This document shows, one piece after another, positions 1 through 6,157 of a stretch of DNA of 13,857 nt. Under the pieces are notes generated by a model. The model did no database searches. It was not told the DNA's origin and was given only the letters and a program-made list of their open reading frames with translations. This stretch comes from CAYWMP01 sp964459445 (GTDB lineage: Bacteria > Desulfobacterota > DSM-4660 > Desulfatiglandales > HGW-15): the NCBI GenBank assembly GCA_964459445.1, contig CAYWMP010000158.1:1-13857 (forward strand), written 5' to 3'. The position numbers were made by a program, and so were the translations under genes. Position 1 is the first letter of the stretch. Each line of letters begins with the position of its first letter.

Positions 1-2
1 TG

Positions 3-887
3 TCACAGGGGCAGGGGCTTGACAAATTCATTTTTGTTTATGGTCTTGTCCCTGCGCGATACACGTCACCGGAAATCGCCTCCTATTTCACCTTTGGTCA
101 ACAGGCTCTTTCACTTTTTTCATTCATGTTTATCCACGGCGGCTTTTGGCATCTTCTGGGTAATATGTGGTCTCTATATATATTTGGCGATAACGTCGAG
201 GACCGATTAGGTCCTTTTAGGTATCTTCTATTCTATCTTCTCTGCGGTTGGGCTTCGGGAATTTCACATCTTATCTTCAATCTCAATTCCACTATTCCGA
301 CGATCGGCGCAAGTGGCGCTATCGCAGGGGTCATGGGCGCCTATTTCATCCTATACCCGACCGCCAAAATCCTTACCCTGATTCCGATAATCATCATTCC
401 CTATTTTCTGGAAATCCCTGCCTTTTTCTTTCTTGGCATCTGGTTTGTCCTGCAATTCCTGAGTGCTACGGGATCATCTGCTCAAGCATCAGGCGTTGCG
501 TGGTGGGCCCACGTGGGTGGATTTATCCTCGGGATCGTGTTCTTGAAACTATTTTCTAAAGTTCCCGTGTCCAGCCTGGGCGATAGGCTGAACGCCATTA
601 AACCCCAGAGAAAGACCCCCAGGCTCCAGGTGATCCGAGCGCTCAGTTCCTCGGATGACGCAAATCTCTATGGCAGCATCACGGTTACACCCAGAGAAGC
701 CCATTTTGGAACGAAGAAAATGGTGAATGTGCAGCATGGATTCAATAATCGTGTATTAAGGGTCACGGTTCCCCCGGGCATGACCCATGGGAGTCGACTG
801 CGCCTTGGCGGTATGGGAAAGTATTATGGGCCCGGGAAGAGAGGAAACCTGTTTTTGAAAGTCTTGATACATTCCTGGAAAGACTAG
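3..887 (+). CDS. Rhomboid intramembrane serine protease with C-terminal DnaJ-C-like domain (5' partial)
   Basis: The frame is open from base 3 with no stop, so the gene begins before the window. The ATG at 126 is internal: the residues before it (FIFVYGLVPARYTSPE, then a hydrophobic stretch) are normal rhomboid N-terminal sequence. The membrane part shows the HGGFWHLLGNM segment, the catalytic Ser in GASG (codon 312-314) and the catalytic His in AHVGGF (codon 510-512), so the Ser-His dyad is intact. Several hydrophobic helices surround them. After a basic linker, roughly 672-873 encodes a soluble domain with the look of a DnaJ/CbpA C-terminal substrate-binding domain: VTVPPG, then G-S-R-L-R-L-GG-M-G, then GNLFLKV. 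Rhomboids cleave transmembrane segments within the membrane; the tail may select or hold substrates (inference). The next gene, purM, follows after 175 bases and is unlikely to be functionally linked. The rhomboid call is firm; the tail assignment rests on motif reading. Confidence 0.9.
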   Translation, partial: SQGQGLDKFIFVYGLVPARYTSPEIASYFTFGQQALSLFSFMFIHGGFWHLLGNMWSLYIFGDNVEDRLGPFRYLLFYLLCGWASGISHLIFNLNSTIPTIGASGAIAGVMGAYFILYPTAKILTLIPIIIIPYFLEIPAFFFLGIWFVLQFLSATGSSAQASGVAWWAHVGGFILGIVFLKLFSKVPVSSLGDRLNAIKPQRKTPRLQVIRALSSSDDANLYGSITVTPREAHFGTKKMVNVQHGFNNRVLRVTVPPGMTHGSRLRLGGMGKYYGPGKRGNLFLKVLIHSWKD

Positions 888-902
888 ATCGAAGGTGACT
901 GA

Positions 903-962
903 GATTCGGACTAGGGATACTCTTGGCGATATTCGCCGCCCGATTTCAAAGGGCTCCGAATC
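903..962. repeat. Inverted repeat / stem-loop between rhomboid gene and purM
   Basis: An 8-bp perfect inverted repeat, GATTCGGA at 903-910 and TCCGAATC at 955-962, encloses a smaller hairpin (GGCGA 925-929, loop TAT, TCGCC 933-937). It lies 15 bases after the rhomboid stop. No T-run follows the stem, so it is not a classical intrinsic terminator. It could be an mRNA 3'-end stabiliser or a dispersed palindromic repeat. Confidence 0.4.
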
Positions 963-1020
963 ACGGATTTAAACATTGACAGCCAGTTCAGAACAAAGAT
1001 ATATGCTGAAAGGAAAGGTG

Positions 1021-1062
1021 GTTAGGCATTTCGGGTTACGAGTTGAGATTAGGGGTTGATAC
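1021..1062 (+). repeat. Degenerate ~7-bp periodic GTT-rich repeat before purM
   Basis: GTT recurs at 1021, 1035, 1042 and 1055, so spacing is 7 or a multiple except for one 13-base step. It resembles the reverse complement of the CAAC-type heptads found before tatA and the CoA-binding gene. The last part includes AGGGG (1051-1055), which is the probable purM ribosome-binding site. It is the weakest of the three examples. Confidence 0.35.
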
Positions 1063-2118
1063 ATGGCAAAAAAAGGAAAAAAGGGGAGATACGCCGAGGC
1101 AGGAGTCGATATCGACGAGGGCAATCGATTAGTTGATCTTATCAAGCCTGTGGTCGCGAAGACCTTCAAATCCGGGGTCATTACAGATATAGGAGGATTC
1201 GCCGGTCTCTTCTCACTTCCTGCCCAGGACATGAGAAATCCCGTCCTGGTAACCTCTACCGATGGTGTAGGAACAAAACTGAAGATCGCCTTTATGATGG
1301 ATAAGCATGATACCATCGGCATTGATCTTGTGGGCATGTGCATCAATGACATCATGGTCCAAGGGGCGACACCCCTTTTGATGCTCGATTACATTTCCAT
1401 GAGCAAACTTGATGTGAAAAAGGCCGTGGATATCGTAAAAGGGATCGCTGCGGGCTGTAAAGAGGCCAATTGTTCGCTCATAGGGGGTGAAACCGCAGAA
1501 ATGCCCGGATTGTATAATGAAGGCGAGTACGATCTGGCAGGATTTGTGGTAGGTCTGGCGGACAATGAACAGCTTCTCGACGGCTCGGAAATCGCCGTGG
1601 GCCATCAGTTGGTTGGGATTGCTTCAAGCGGGCTTCACAGTAACGGGTACTCACTTGTCCGTAAAATCTTCTTCGATGAGTTGAAATTGTCCGTGGGCGA
1701 TTATGTTGAAGAGTTTGGCAGAACCCTGGGAGAAGAGGTTCTCGAACCCACAAGGATCTACAGCCGAACCATCACAAACATGAGAAGGGATTTCCATATC
1801 TACGGGATTTCCCATATCACGGGTGGCGGTCTCATTGACAATTTGCCGCGCATTTTGCCGCAGCAATGCAAAGCCGTCATAAAAAAATCCAGCTGGATGT
1901 CCCCCCCAATCTTCCAGTTTCTTCAAAAGGCGGGCAGGATAACGGAAAGGGAAATGCTGCGCACCTTCAACAACGGCCTTGGACTGGTCATCGTGGTAAA
2001 TGAAGAGGACATGGATGAAATATTTCTGCGATTGAAAGCCATGAGTGAGACCGCCTATCATATAGGCACCGTGGAATCACGTACTGACAAAGAGGAACCT
2101 ATCCAATTTGTAAATTAG
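1063..2118 (+). CDS. purM: Phosphoribosylformylglycinamidine cyclo-ligase (AIR synthetase)
   Basis: PurM converts formylglycinamidine ribonucleotide (FGAM) plus ATP to aminoimidazole ribonucleotide in the fifth step of de novo purine synthesis, in the cytoplasm. The 351-residue length fits the family. Visible hallmarks are the N-terminal Y-A-E-A-GVDID segment (residues 10-18), TDGVGTKLKIA (66-76), the dimer-interface and metal stretch DLVGMCINDIMVQGATPLLMLDYIS (given as landmarks: D88, N95-D96, G101, D109), and GGETAEMPGLY (141-151), which belongs to the ATP/substrate site. GLHSNGYSLVR and HITGGGL follow as expected. The ATG at 1063 has AGGGG at 1051-1055 with 7 bases between, and no in-frame upstream start is needed. 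No other purine gene is adjacent, so it appears to stand alone rather than in a pur operon. The strongly basic start (MAKKGKKGR) is a little unusual but harmless. Confidence 0.97.
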   Translation: MAKKGKKGRYAEAGVDIDEGNRLVDLIKPVVAKTFKSGVITDIGGFAGLFSLPAQDMRNPVLVTSTDGVGTKLKIAFMMDKHDTIGIDLVGMCINDIMVQGATPLLMLDYISMSKLDVKKAVDIVKGIAAGCKEANCSLIGGETAEMPGLYNEGEYDLAGFVVGLADNEQLLDGSEIAVGHQLVGIASSGLHSNGYSLVRKIFFDELKLSVGDYVEEFGRTLGEEVLEPTRIYSRTITNMRRDFHIYGISHITGGGLIDNLPRILPQQCKAVIKKSSWMSPPIFQFLQKAGRITEREMLRTFNNGLGLVIVVNEEDMDEIFLRLKAMSETAYHIGTVESRTDKEEPIQFVN

Positions 2119-2208
2119 CGGTAACAAGCTTTCGGTATAGTTCGCCGGAAGAAAAATACTAGACAGGATAACGGGATCAACAAGACGTTTTTAGGTGTGA
2201 ATCTCGGA
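2119..2208. other. Non-coding start of the purM-tatA gap
   Basis: This is the first part of a gap of about 450 bases between purM and tatA. I see no clear terminator hairpin with a T-run and no protein-like reading frame here. The gap continues into a structured inverted-repeat element (2209-2341) and then an unassigned stretch up to the tatA leader. Confidence 0.4.
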
Positions 2209-2341
2209 ATCGTCAAAAAGAACCGCGTAAAGCCGGGTTCCGATATGGCTATTTCGGAACTGATGTGGGATGCTTGAATGACAATAATTAGGTTAACCTT
2301 TTATTGTCTTTCAAGTACCCCACATAACGCTTTTTGACGAT
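2209..2341. repeat. Structured inverted-repeat element (three-stem palindrome, MITE/REP-like)
   Basis: A perfect 12-bp terminal inverted repeat, ATCGTCAAAAAG (2209-2220) and CTTTTTGACGAT (2330-2341), encloses two further stems. The first is a 10-bp hairpin with one mismatch (GTTCCGATAT 2237-2246, loop GGCT, ATTTCGGAAC 2251-2260). The second is a long arm of 25 nt (2263-2287 against 2301-2325, 22 of 25 paired) centred on the perfect palindrome AGGTTAACCT (2290-2299). The folded form is a cloverleaf-like three-way junction. No target-site duplication is obvious at the ends. It could be a non-autonomous mobile repeat or a REP-type element; it does not look like a riboswitch of a class I know. 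Confidence 0.6.
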
Positions 2342-2520
2342 CTATTCAAATAACCGACCAACCACGATAATAGCTTTGAGTTCTCTCTGTCATATAAATC
2401 ATCCGGGCAATCATGTATATCCTGTCTGCTTATAACTGAACTTATTCCAATTTTTGATGTCGATGTGTTAAGGTTTGTGCCATATCATTTCGAAGTGCAA
2501 GTCATTATTTAGTCATTACA
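2342..2520. other. Non-coding stretch upstream of tatA
   Basis: AT-rich intergenic sequence. The minus strand stays open for about 55 codons across the element boundary, ending inside the element, but has no ATG start and matches no family I recognise. The segment around 2400-2440, with ATCATGTATATCCTGTCTGC, resembles dispersed repeat sequence seen in intergenic DNA of several bacterial groups (recollection only). I cannot place the tatA promoter with confidence. Confidence 0.3.
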
Positions 2521-2555
2521 CAACGGACAACCGACAATCCGCAACCGACAATGCA
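2521..2555 (+). repeat. Five degenerate heptamer repeats (CAAC-type) before tatA
   Basis: Bases 2521-2555 split cleanly into five 7-mers that all begin CAA: CAACGGA, CAACCGA, CAATCCG, CAACCGA and CAATGCA. The 11-mer CAACCGACAAT occurs twice, at 2528 and 2542, exactly 14 bases apart. The array ends 3 bases before the AAGGAG ribosome-binding site (2559-2564), so it lies in the mRNA leader or overlaps the promoter. A similar array precedes the CoA-binding gene at 2948. Confidence 0.6.
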
Positions 2556-2570
2556 TTTAAGGAGTAAACT

Positions 2571-2888
2571 ATGTTCGGCCTTGGAACCACAGAACTCATC
2601 ATCATTGGGGTCATTATCTTCATAATCTTTGGAGCAAAAAGGATTCCGGAGATCGGTAAAGGCCTCGGCGGCGCCATTAAAGAATTCCGAAATGTAAAAA
2701 AGGAATTAAATGATACCGTGAATATTTCAGAGGATGACGAAAAGCCCGAAGAACAGAAAAAGGATAATCCATCCGCACTGGAGAACAAATTGGCTGAAAA
2801 GGTTATTCAACAAGTTCCCGGTGTGAAACAGGCTATGGACGTAAAGAAGAAGGTGGATAAGGTCAAAAACTTCGTCGACAAAGTTTAA
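2571..2888 (+). CDS. tatA: Sec-independent (Tat) translocase subunit, TatA/TatE family
   Basis: TatA forms the membrane-weakening or pore component that moves folded proteins bearing twin-arginine signals across the inner membrane. The 105-residue chain has the family plan: a short N-terminus with polar E8, one transmembrane helix (about 9-20, LIIIGVIIFIIF), the FG hinge (20-21), then the amphipathic helix AKRIPEIGKGLGGAIKEFR (22-40). A charged tail follows, rich in Glu, Asp and Lys (50-75), and then a second Lys/Val-rich segment (85-105). The start is secured by AAGGAG at 2559-2564, 6 bases before the ATG. TatB is excluded because the tail is short and the helix pattern is TatA-like. No tatB or tatC is adjacent, so this is an orphan copy. 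A heptamer repeat array lies directly upstream. Confidence 0.93.
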   Translation: MFGLGTTELIIIGVIIFIIFGAKRIPEIGKGLGGAIKEFRNVKKELNDTVNISEDDEKPEEQKKDNPSALENKLAEKVIQQVPGVKQAMDVKKKVDKVKNFVDKV

Positions 2889-2947
2889 CCCATTCCAATA
2901 GCTCGAAAGGTCTTCAACACCCCGCCCGCCTCAATGCTGGCGGACAA

Positions 2948-2982
2948 GCAACGAGCAACCAGCAACGAGTAACTTGTAACGA
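2948..2982 (+). repeat. Five degenerate heptamer repeats (GYAACGA) before the CoA-binding gene
   Basis: Bases 2948-2982 are five consecutive 7-mers: GCAACGA, GCAACCA, GCAACGA, GTAACTT and GTAACGA. A weaker sixth unit follows to 2989. The array ends just before the GAGG ribosome-binding site (2988-2991) of the next gene. The core CAAC and the period of 7 match the array before tatA, although the exact unit differs. Confidence 0.6.
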
Positions 2983-2998
2983 ACATCGAGGCCTTCCA

Positions 2999-3433
2999 AT
3001 GAATGAATCCCAACCCCCGGACAAAAAGCAGCCACCCTCAAAAGAGGTTCTCGAAATACTCAATAATTATAAGCGAATCGCGATCGTGGGTCTTTCTCCA
3101 AAGGAGGAGAGGGACAGCAACAAGGTCGCCAAATATCTGATTGATCATGGCTATGACATTACACCTGTAAATCCCGGGCAAAAAGAAATACTCGGGATAA
3201 AATGCTATAAGTCTCTGACGGATATTCCTCACCCAATAGACGTGGTCGACCTCTTCCTGAATCCGACCCGTGTCCCTCCTGTAGTCGATGAGGCTTTAGA
3301 GATAGGTCCAAAAGTCATCTGGATGCAACTGGGCGTTGTTCACGAAGAAGCCGCTGAAAAGGCGCGAAAGGCAGGAATCCAAGTCATTATGGACAAATGC
3401 TTGAAGGAGGAACACGAAAAAGCCGGACTATAG
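2999..3433 (+). CDS. CoA-binding domain protein (YccU-type, small Rossmann fold)
   Basis: A 144-residue cytoplasmic protein of the stand-alone CoA_binding_2 kind. Residues 25-60 form the first Rossmann unit: RIAIVGLSP with the nucleotide-binding loop (28-34), DSNKVAKYL, and ITPVNPG (54-60). ILGIKCYKSLTDIP (64-77), then VDLFLNPTRVPPVVDEA (83-99), and VIWMQLGV (106-113) follow. The C-terminus carries the family signature M-D-K-C-L-K-E-E-H (131-139) with its conserved Cys134. Family members bind CoA or CoA-thiols; a reaction is not established, so none is assigned. The start is ATG 2999 with GAGG at 2988-2991, 7 bases away. The in-frame ATG four bases later is out of frame with this reading. The gene may share a transcript with tatA (gap 110 bases), but the gap carries its own repeat array. 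Confidence 0.9.
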   Translation: MNESQPPDKKQPPSKEVLEILNNYKRIAIVGLSPKEERDSNKVAKYLIDHGYDITPVNPGQKEILGIKCYKSLTDIPHPIDVVDLFLNPTRVPPVVDEALEIGPKVIWMQLGVVHEEAAEKARKAGIQVIMDKCLKEEHEKAGL

Positions 3434-3488
3434 TGTGTTTCAAACAGCTCCTGTCCTAAATCCAAAAAATTCTTCGACTAGGCTCTTT

Positions 3489-3831
3489 TCAGCCCCTGAG
3501 TTTTGGCAGAAGGAATCTCACTTGAGGCCTCTCCGGCTGCTTATCCGATTTGGGCTCTTTATCAAAACTCAAAAATACCTCCCCCTTGTATTCAAGTATT
3601 GTGAAATCTCTGCTTGAACCTGCCAAATTTGCCCACAATTCAAGAAACTTACACTCGACATACGTAGTCTACTTCCGTATTTTCTAAGCAATTTTCAAGC
3701 ATTGACTTCTTACCGAAAACCTGCACTATTTCATCTTCAAGACCCACTAAAAACAATCCATTTTCAATCAAATCAAAAAGCGTTAATCCAGCAGGGGAAC
3801 TCCTTATGTGACGAGATGTATATTGATGAAA
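3489..3831 (-). pseudogene. Possible decayed, frameshifted unknown gene on the minus strand
   Basis: The roughly 370-base gap between the CoA-binding and PilZ genes reads like protein on the minus strand in two overlapping frames. Frame one (3831 down to the stop at 3649) gives SPAGLTLFDLIENGLFLVGL, then EDEIVQVFGKKSMLENC and ends DYVCRV. Frame two (3668 down to the stop at 3489) gives YVECKFLELWANLAGSS, then FTILEYKGEVFLSF and ends PQVRFLLPKLRG. Joining them at about 3650-3668 with one frameshift gives a continuous chain of about 110 residues with a normal mix of hydrophobic and charged residues. No ATG lies at the upstream end, which is cut by a stop at 3832-3834, so the 5' part is missing too. 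I do not recognise the family. Alternatively, these are chance open frames. Confidence 0.4.
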
Positions 3832-3849
3832 TCAAGCAGGGGCAATGCT

Positions 3850-4254
3850 ATGGCTGTCGAGAAATTTAATGAACGGAGGAAAAATCAGAGGTTTCAGGTA
3901 AAAGAGCGCGTCTTTGCGTTCCCGGAACAACATGTTTGTGAATTGGGACAAATCCTAGATATCAGCAGGGGCGGGCTTTCATTTCGGTACATTGATGATA
4001 GAGAGCCGTCCACCGCCGGCTCATTTACTCTTGATCTTTTTATGCACGGAAATGATTTCTGCATAAAAAAGCTGAGGGTGAGAACCGCTTCGGATATTTC
4101 GCTGGAAGAGGATTATAATTCCCTTATCACACCGATTCAACTAAGGCGAAGAGGCGTTCAATTTCTCGATTTATCTGAGGAGCAGCTTTCAGAGCTGAAC
4201 CAATTTTTAAAGAATTGCACCTTATCTGAACCGGATAAAACCGTTTCCAATTAA
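3850..4254 (+). CDS. PilZ domain protein (putative c-di-GMP receptor)
   Basis: A single-domain PilZ protein of 134 residues. PilZ domains bind cyclic di-GMP through an Arg motif and a DxSxxG motif; both are intact here: RKNQR (residues 10-14) and DISRGG (37-42). The beta-barrel continues through LSFRYID, GSFTLDLF and RRRGVQFLDLS (about 96-106), then a helix SEEQLSELNQFLKN closes the fold. No second domain or membrane segment is present, so it probably acts as an adaptor for a partner not visible here. Start choice: GTG 3808 and ATG 3826 are in frame upstream, but ATG 3850 has AGGGG at 3838-3842, 7 bases away, and gives the usual short lead into the RxxxR motif. A second AGGGG (3793-3797) sits 10 bases before GTG 3808, so the longer 148-residue form cannot be excluded. 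The gene converges on the acyl-CoA synthetase. Confidence 0.85.
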   Translation: MAVEKFNERRKNQRFQVKERVFAFPEQHVCELGQILDISRGGLSFRYIDDREPSTAGSFTLDLFMHGNDFCIKKLRVRTASDISLEEDYNSLITPIQLRRRGVQFLDLSEEQLSELNQFLKNCTLSEPDKTVSN

Positions 4255-4322
4255 TTAAGACCTTTTCAAAGAACGTTCTAAGCTTCAATTTGTTTAGAGT
4301 ACCCGGAAGCGATCCCAGGCAT

Positions 4323-4363
4323 AAAAAAGGCAGGATCATGGTTTTTGGTCCTGCCTCATTTTT
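4323..4363. terminator. Bidirectional intrinsic terminator
   Basis: A 7-bp stem (GGCAGGA 4329-4335, TCCTGCC 4349-4355) has A6 on the left (4323-4328) and TCATTTTT on the right (4356-4363). It therefore works as a terminator in both directions. It lies between the convergent PilZ gene, whose stop is at 4254, and the acyl-CoA synthetase, whose stop is at 4383, about 20 bases from the latter. Confidence 0.85.
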
Positions 4364-4382
4364 CGAATTTCCGGATTGGAAA

Positions 4383-5984
4383 CTAGCTGTATTTTTCGTA
4401 TTCCTCTTTGGCCATCTCCGCAAGCCTGAATTTCTGGACCTTTCCCGATCGGGTCATGGGGAATTCGGTGATAAACTTGAAGTATTGGGGCGCGGATCTG
4501 ACATCAAAGTTCCGGGCGCTAAAATCCGCCAATTCATCAAGGGTCAACTCAGCCCCCTCTTTGAGTCTCACCCATGCAGCCACCTCCTGTCCCTTTTCTT
4601 CATGGGGAAAACCGAACACCTGGACCTCGGATACCTCCGGAATACCATAGAAGACCTCTTCCAGTTCAGAAGGATAGATCTCAATCCCTTCTCGGACAAC
4701 CACATCTTTTAGGCGGCCGGTTATTTTCAAGTATCCGCTTTCATCCATCTCTCCTAGATCACCGGAGTGGAACCAATCCTCTTTATCTATTGCAGTGGAT
4801 GTAGCAGCCGGCATTTTGTAGTATTCCTTCATCAAGAGACCCTTGATGCAAAGCTCCCCGGCGGAATTGGCCGGCAACTCCTCTCCTGTGGAAGGATCGA
4901 TCAGCTTCACGTCATTGCATTCCAATGGTTTCCCAATGGTGGAGACCCTGAGTTCCAAGGGATCATCGGGATTTGTCATGGTAATCCATGAGGATGCTTC
5001 AGTGATTCCATAGGCCACGGTGATATCGGTCACCCCAACCTCTTTCACCAACCTTTTCATGAGTTCCATTGGGCAGGGAGAGCCGCCCAGGGTTCCTTTC
5101 TTCACTGTGGCCCATTTTCTCTTGCTGAAATCGGGGTGATCCAACAGGCCGATGATCATGCTTGGAGACCCATACACTGCCGAGCATGCTTCCTTTTGCA
5201 GGGCCTTGAGAATCTTGGGAGGATCGTAGGCAAGGCAAGGCATGACTATCGCCGCGCCGCTGAGAAGTCCGGTCAGGTAGATACATGTGTTTCCGAACAT
5301 ATGGAACATGGGGAAAAAGAGACATAGTCTGTCTTGATGGGTTAGCCCCTGTCGCCGACCTGCACAAAGGGATTTATTGATGAGTCCCAGGTGATCGAGG
5401 ACGACCCCTTTGGGTTTGCCGGTCGTTCCTGAGGTATACATGATCGCCACAGCATCCTTGGGATCAACGGCGTCTTCCCGCTCTTTGAGTCGGTCAAAAT
5501 CGACCCTATCCCCCATCGCGGCAACTTCAGTCCAGGGAATCGTTTCAGGAAAAGACTGGGTGGCGCTTACAATGATGTTCTGTAAAAGGGGCAGATCATC
5601 CTTCACATCGAAAATCATGTCCACATACTCTTTGTCTTCAAGACCCCTGGCCATAATGAGGGTTTTTGATTCGGATTGATTCAGGATATAATGAAGATCT
5701 TCCCTGGTGGCGCCTGGATCAACCGGAACCAGAACCGCCCCGATCTTCGCCAAGGCCATCATGGAGATAGGCCACTCCGGGATATTGGGCGCCCACAGGG
5801 CCACCCTATCACCCCTATGGACCCCGACTTCCATAAGACCTTTGGCCGCCCTGTTGACTTCCCAAATAAACAGCGAATAATTGTATCGAATCCCTATTTC
5901 GGTATGAACAAGGGCGTCGTTATTGGGGTGCCGTGTTCCAATTTCTTCGAGAACCTGACCCAGAGTCTTATTAATAATCTCCAT
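4383..5984 (-). CDS. AMP-forming acyl-CoA synthetase (fatty acid/carboxylate-CoA ligase)
   Basis: This 533-residue enzyme of the ANL superfamily activates a carboxylate with ATP to an acyl-AMP and transfers it to CoA. All core motifs are present: phosphate loop YTSGTTGKPKGVV (183-195), YGITEAS (325-331), the ribose-binding HSGDLG (406-411), hinge GRLKD (423-427), REGIEIYP (431-438), and the C-terminal TRSGKVQKFRL with catalytic Lys515. The family is usually 500-560 residues, so it is full length. Substrate is uncertain; the sequence style is that of medium- or long-chain fatty-acid ligases. ATG 5984 is preferred over the longer reading from 6074 because GGAGAG (5993-5998) lies 8 bases upstream, and the added 30 residues would be leader sequence. 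It is monocistronic, diverges from the ABC-F gene and ends at a bidirectional terminator. A sigma70-type promoter and a 21-bp palindrome precede it. Confidence 0.93.
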   Translation of the reverse strand: MEIINKTLGQVLEEIGTRHPNNDALVHTEIGIRYNYSLFIWEVNRAAKGLMEVGVHRGDRVALWAPNIPEWPISMMALAKIGAVLVPVDPGATREDLHYILNQSESKTLIMARGLEDKEYVDMIFDVKDDLPLLQNIIVSATQSFPETIPWTEVAAMGDRVDFDRLKEREDAVDPKDAVAIMYTSGTTGKPKGVVLDHLGLINKSLCAGRRQGLTHQDRLCLFFPMFHMFGNTCIYLTGLLSGAAIVMPCLAYDPPKILKALQKEACSAVYGSPSMIIGLLDHPDFSKRKWATVKKGTLGGSPCPMELMKRLVKEVGVTDITVAYGITEASSWITMTNPDDPLELRVSTIGKPLECNDVKLIDPSTGEELPANSAGELCIKGLLMKEYYKMPAATSTAIDKEDWFHSGDLGEMDESGYLKITGRLKDVVVREGIEIYPSELEEVFYGIPEVSEVQVFGFPHEEKGQEVAAWVRLKEGAELTLDELADFSARNFDVRSAPQYFKFITEFPMTRSGKVQKFRLAEMAKEEYEKYS

Positions 5985-5997
5985 AGCCTTTTCTCTC

Positions 5998-6018
5998 CAA
6001 AAGGAAATTTTCCTTTTG
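5998..6018. promoter_or_regulatory. Perfect 21-bp palindrome in the acyl-CoA synthetase leader
   Basis: Ten bases CAAAAGGAAA (5998-6007) and their exact reverse complement TTTCCTTTTG (6009-6018) flank one central T. The site touches the ligase ribosome-binding site (5993-5998) and lies about 28-48 bases downstream of the predicted transcription start. It could be a repressor operator acting as a roadblock, or an RNA hairpin limiting ribosome access. Confidence 0.5.
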
Positions 6019-6052
6019 TAGTTTATCACCGAGTCACATCCTATAGTTACCC

Positions 6053-6081
6053 ATATTATGCGAAACTTTCTCACTTGGCAA
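6053..6081 (-). promoter_or_regulatory. Sigma70-type promoter for the acyl-CoA synthetase
   Basis: On the minus strand, TTGCCA (6076-6081) is 5/6 to the -35 consensus and TAATAT (6053-6058) is 4/6 to the -10, with the optimal 17-base spacer. Transcription would start near 6046, leaving a leader of about 62 bases that contains the palindrome and the ribosome-binding site. Confidence 0.55.
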
Positions 6082-6157
6082 GGAACCCTTTGAACCCCTT
6101 GGGGTTGGCAAAATCTTTGAAAGAGGTTAAAGATATGCCCGGAGGAATATTGGGAAC

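Noticed and set aside
126..887. Taking ATG 126 as the true start of the rhomboid gene
   Set aside because: The same frame is open back to base 3 and encodes typical rhomboid N-terminal sequence, so the gene is cut by the window edge instead.
903..962. Intrinsic terminator after the rhomboid gene
   Set aside because: The stem is good but no T-run follows, so it is recorded only as an inverted repeat.
2342..2520. Minus-strand open frame (about 55 codons) across the purM-tatA gap
   Set aside because: No start codon, no recognisable family, ends inside the inverted-repeat element; an open run of this size is common by chance.
2521..2989. CRISPR array from the repeated CAAC units
   Set aside because: Units are 7 bp and contiguous with no unique spacers, which is not a CRISPR layout.
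3435..3617. A 60-residue + strand ORF after the CoA-binding gene
   Set aside because: No ribosome-binding site, Leu/Lys/Ser-rich non-descript sequence, and the minus strand of the same region reads more like protein.
4290..4712. A 140-residue + strand ORF crossing the terminator
   Set aside because: It spans the bidirectional terminator and lies antisense to the ligase C-terminus, with no family features.
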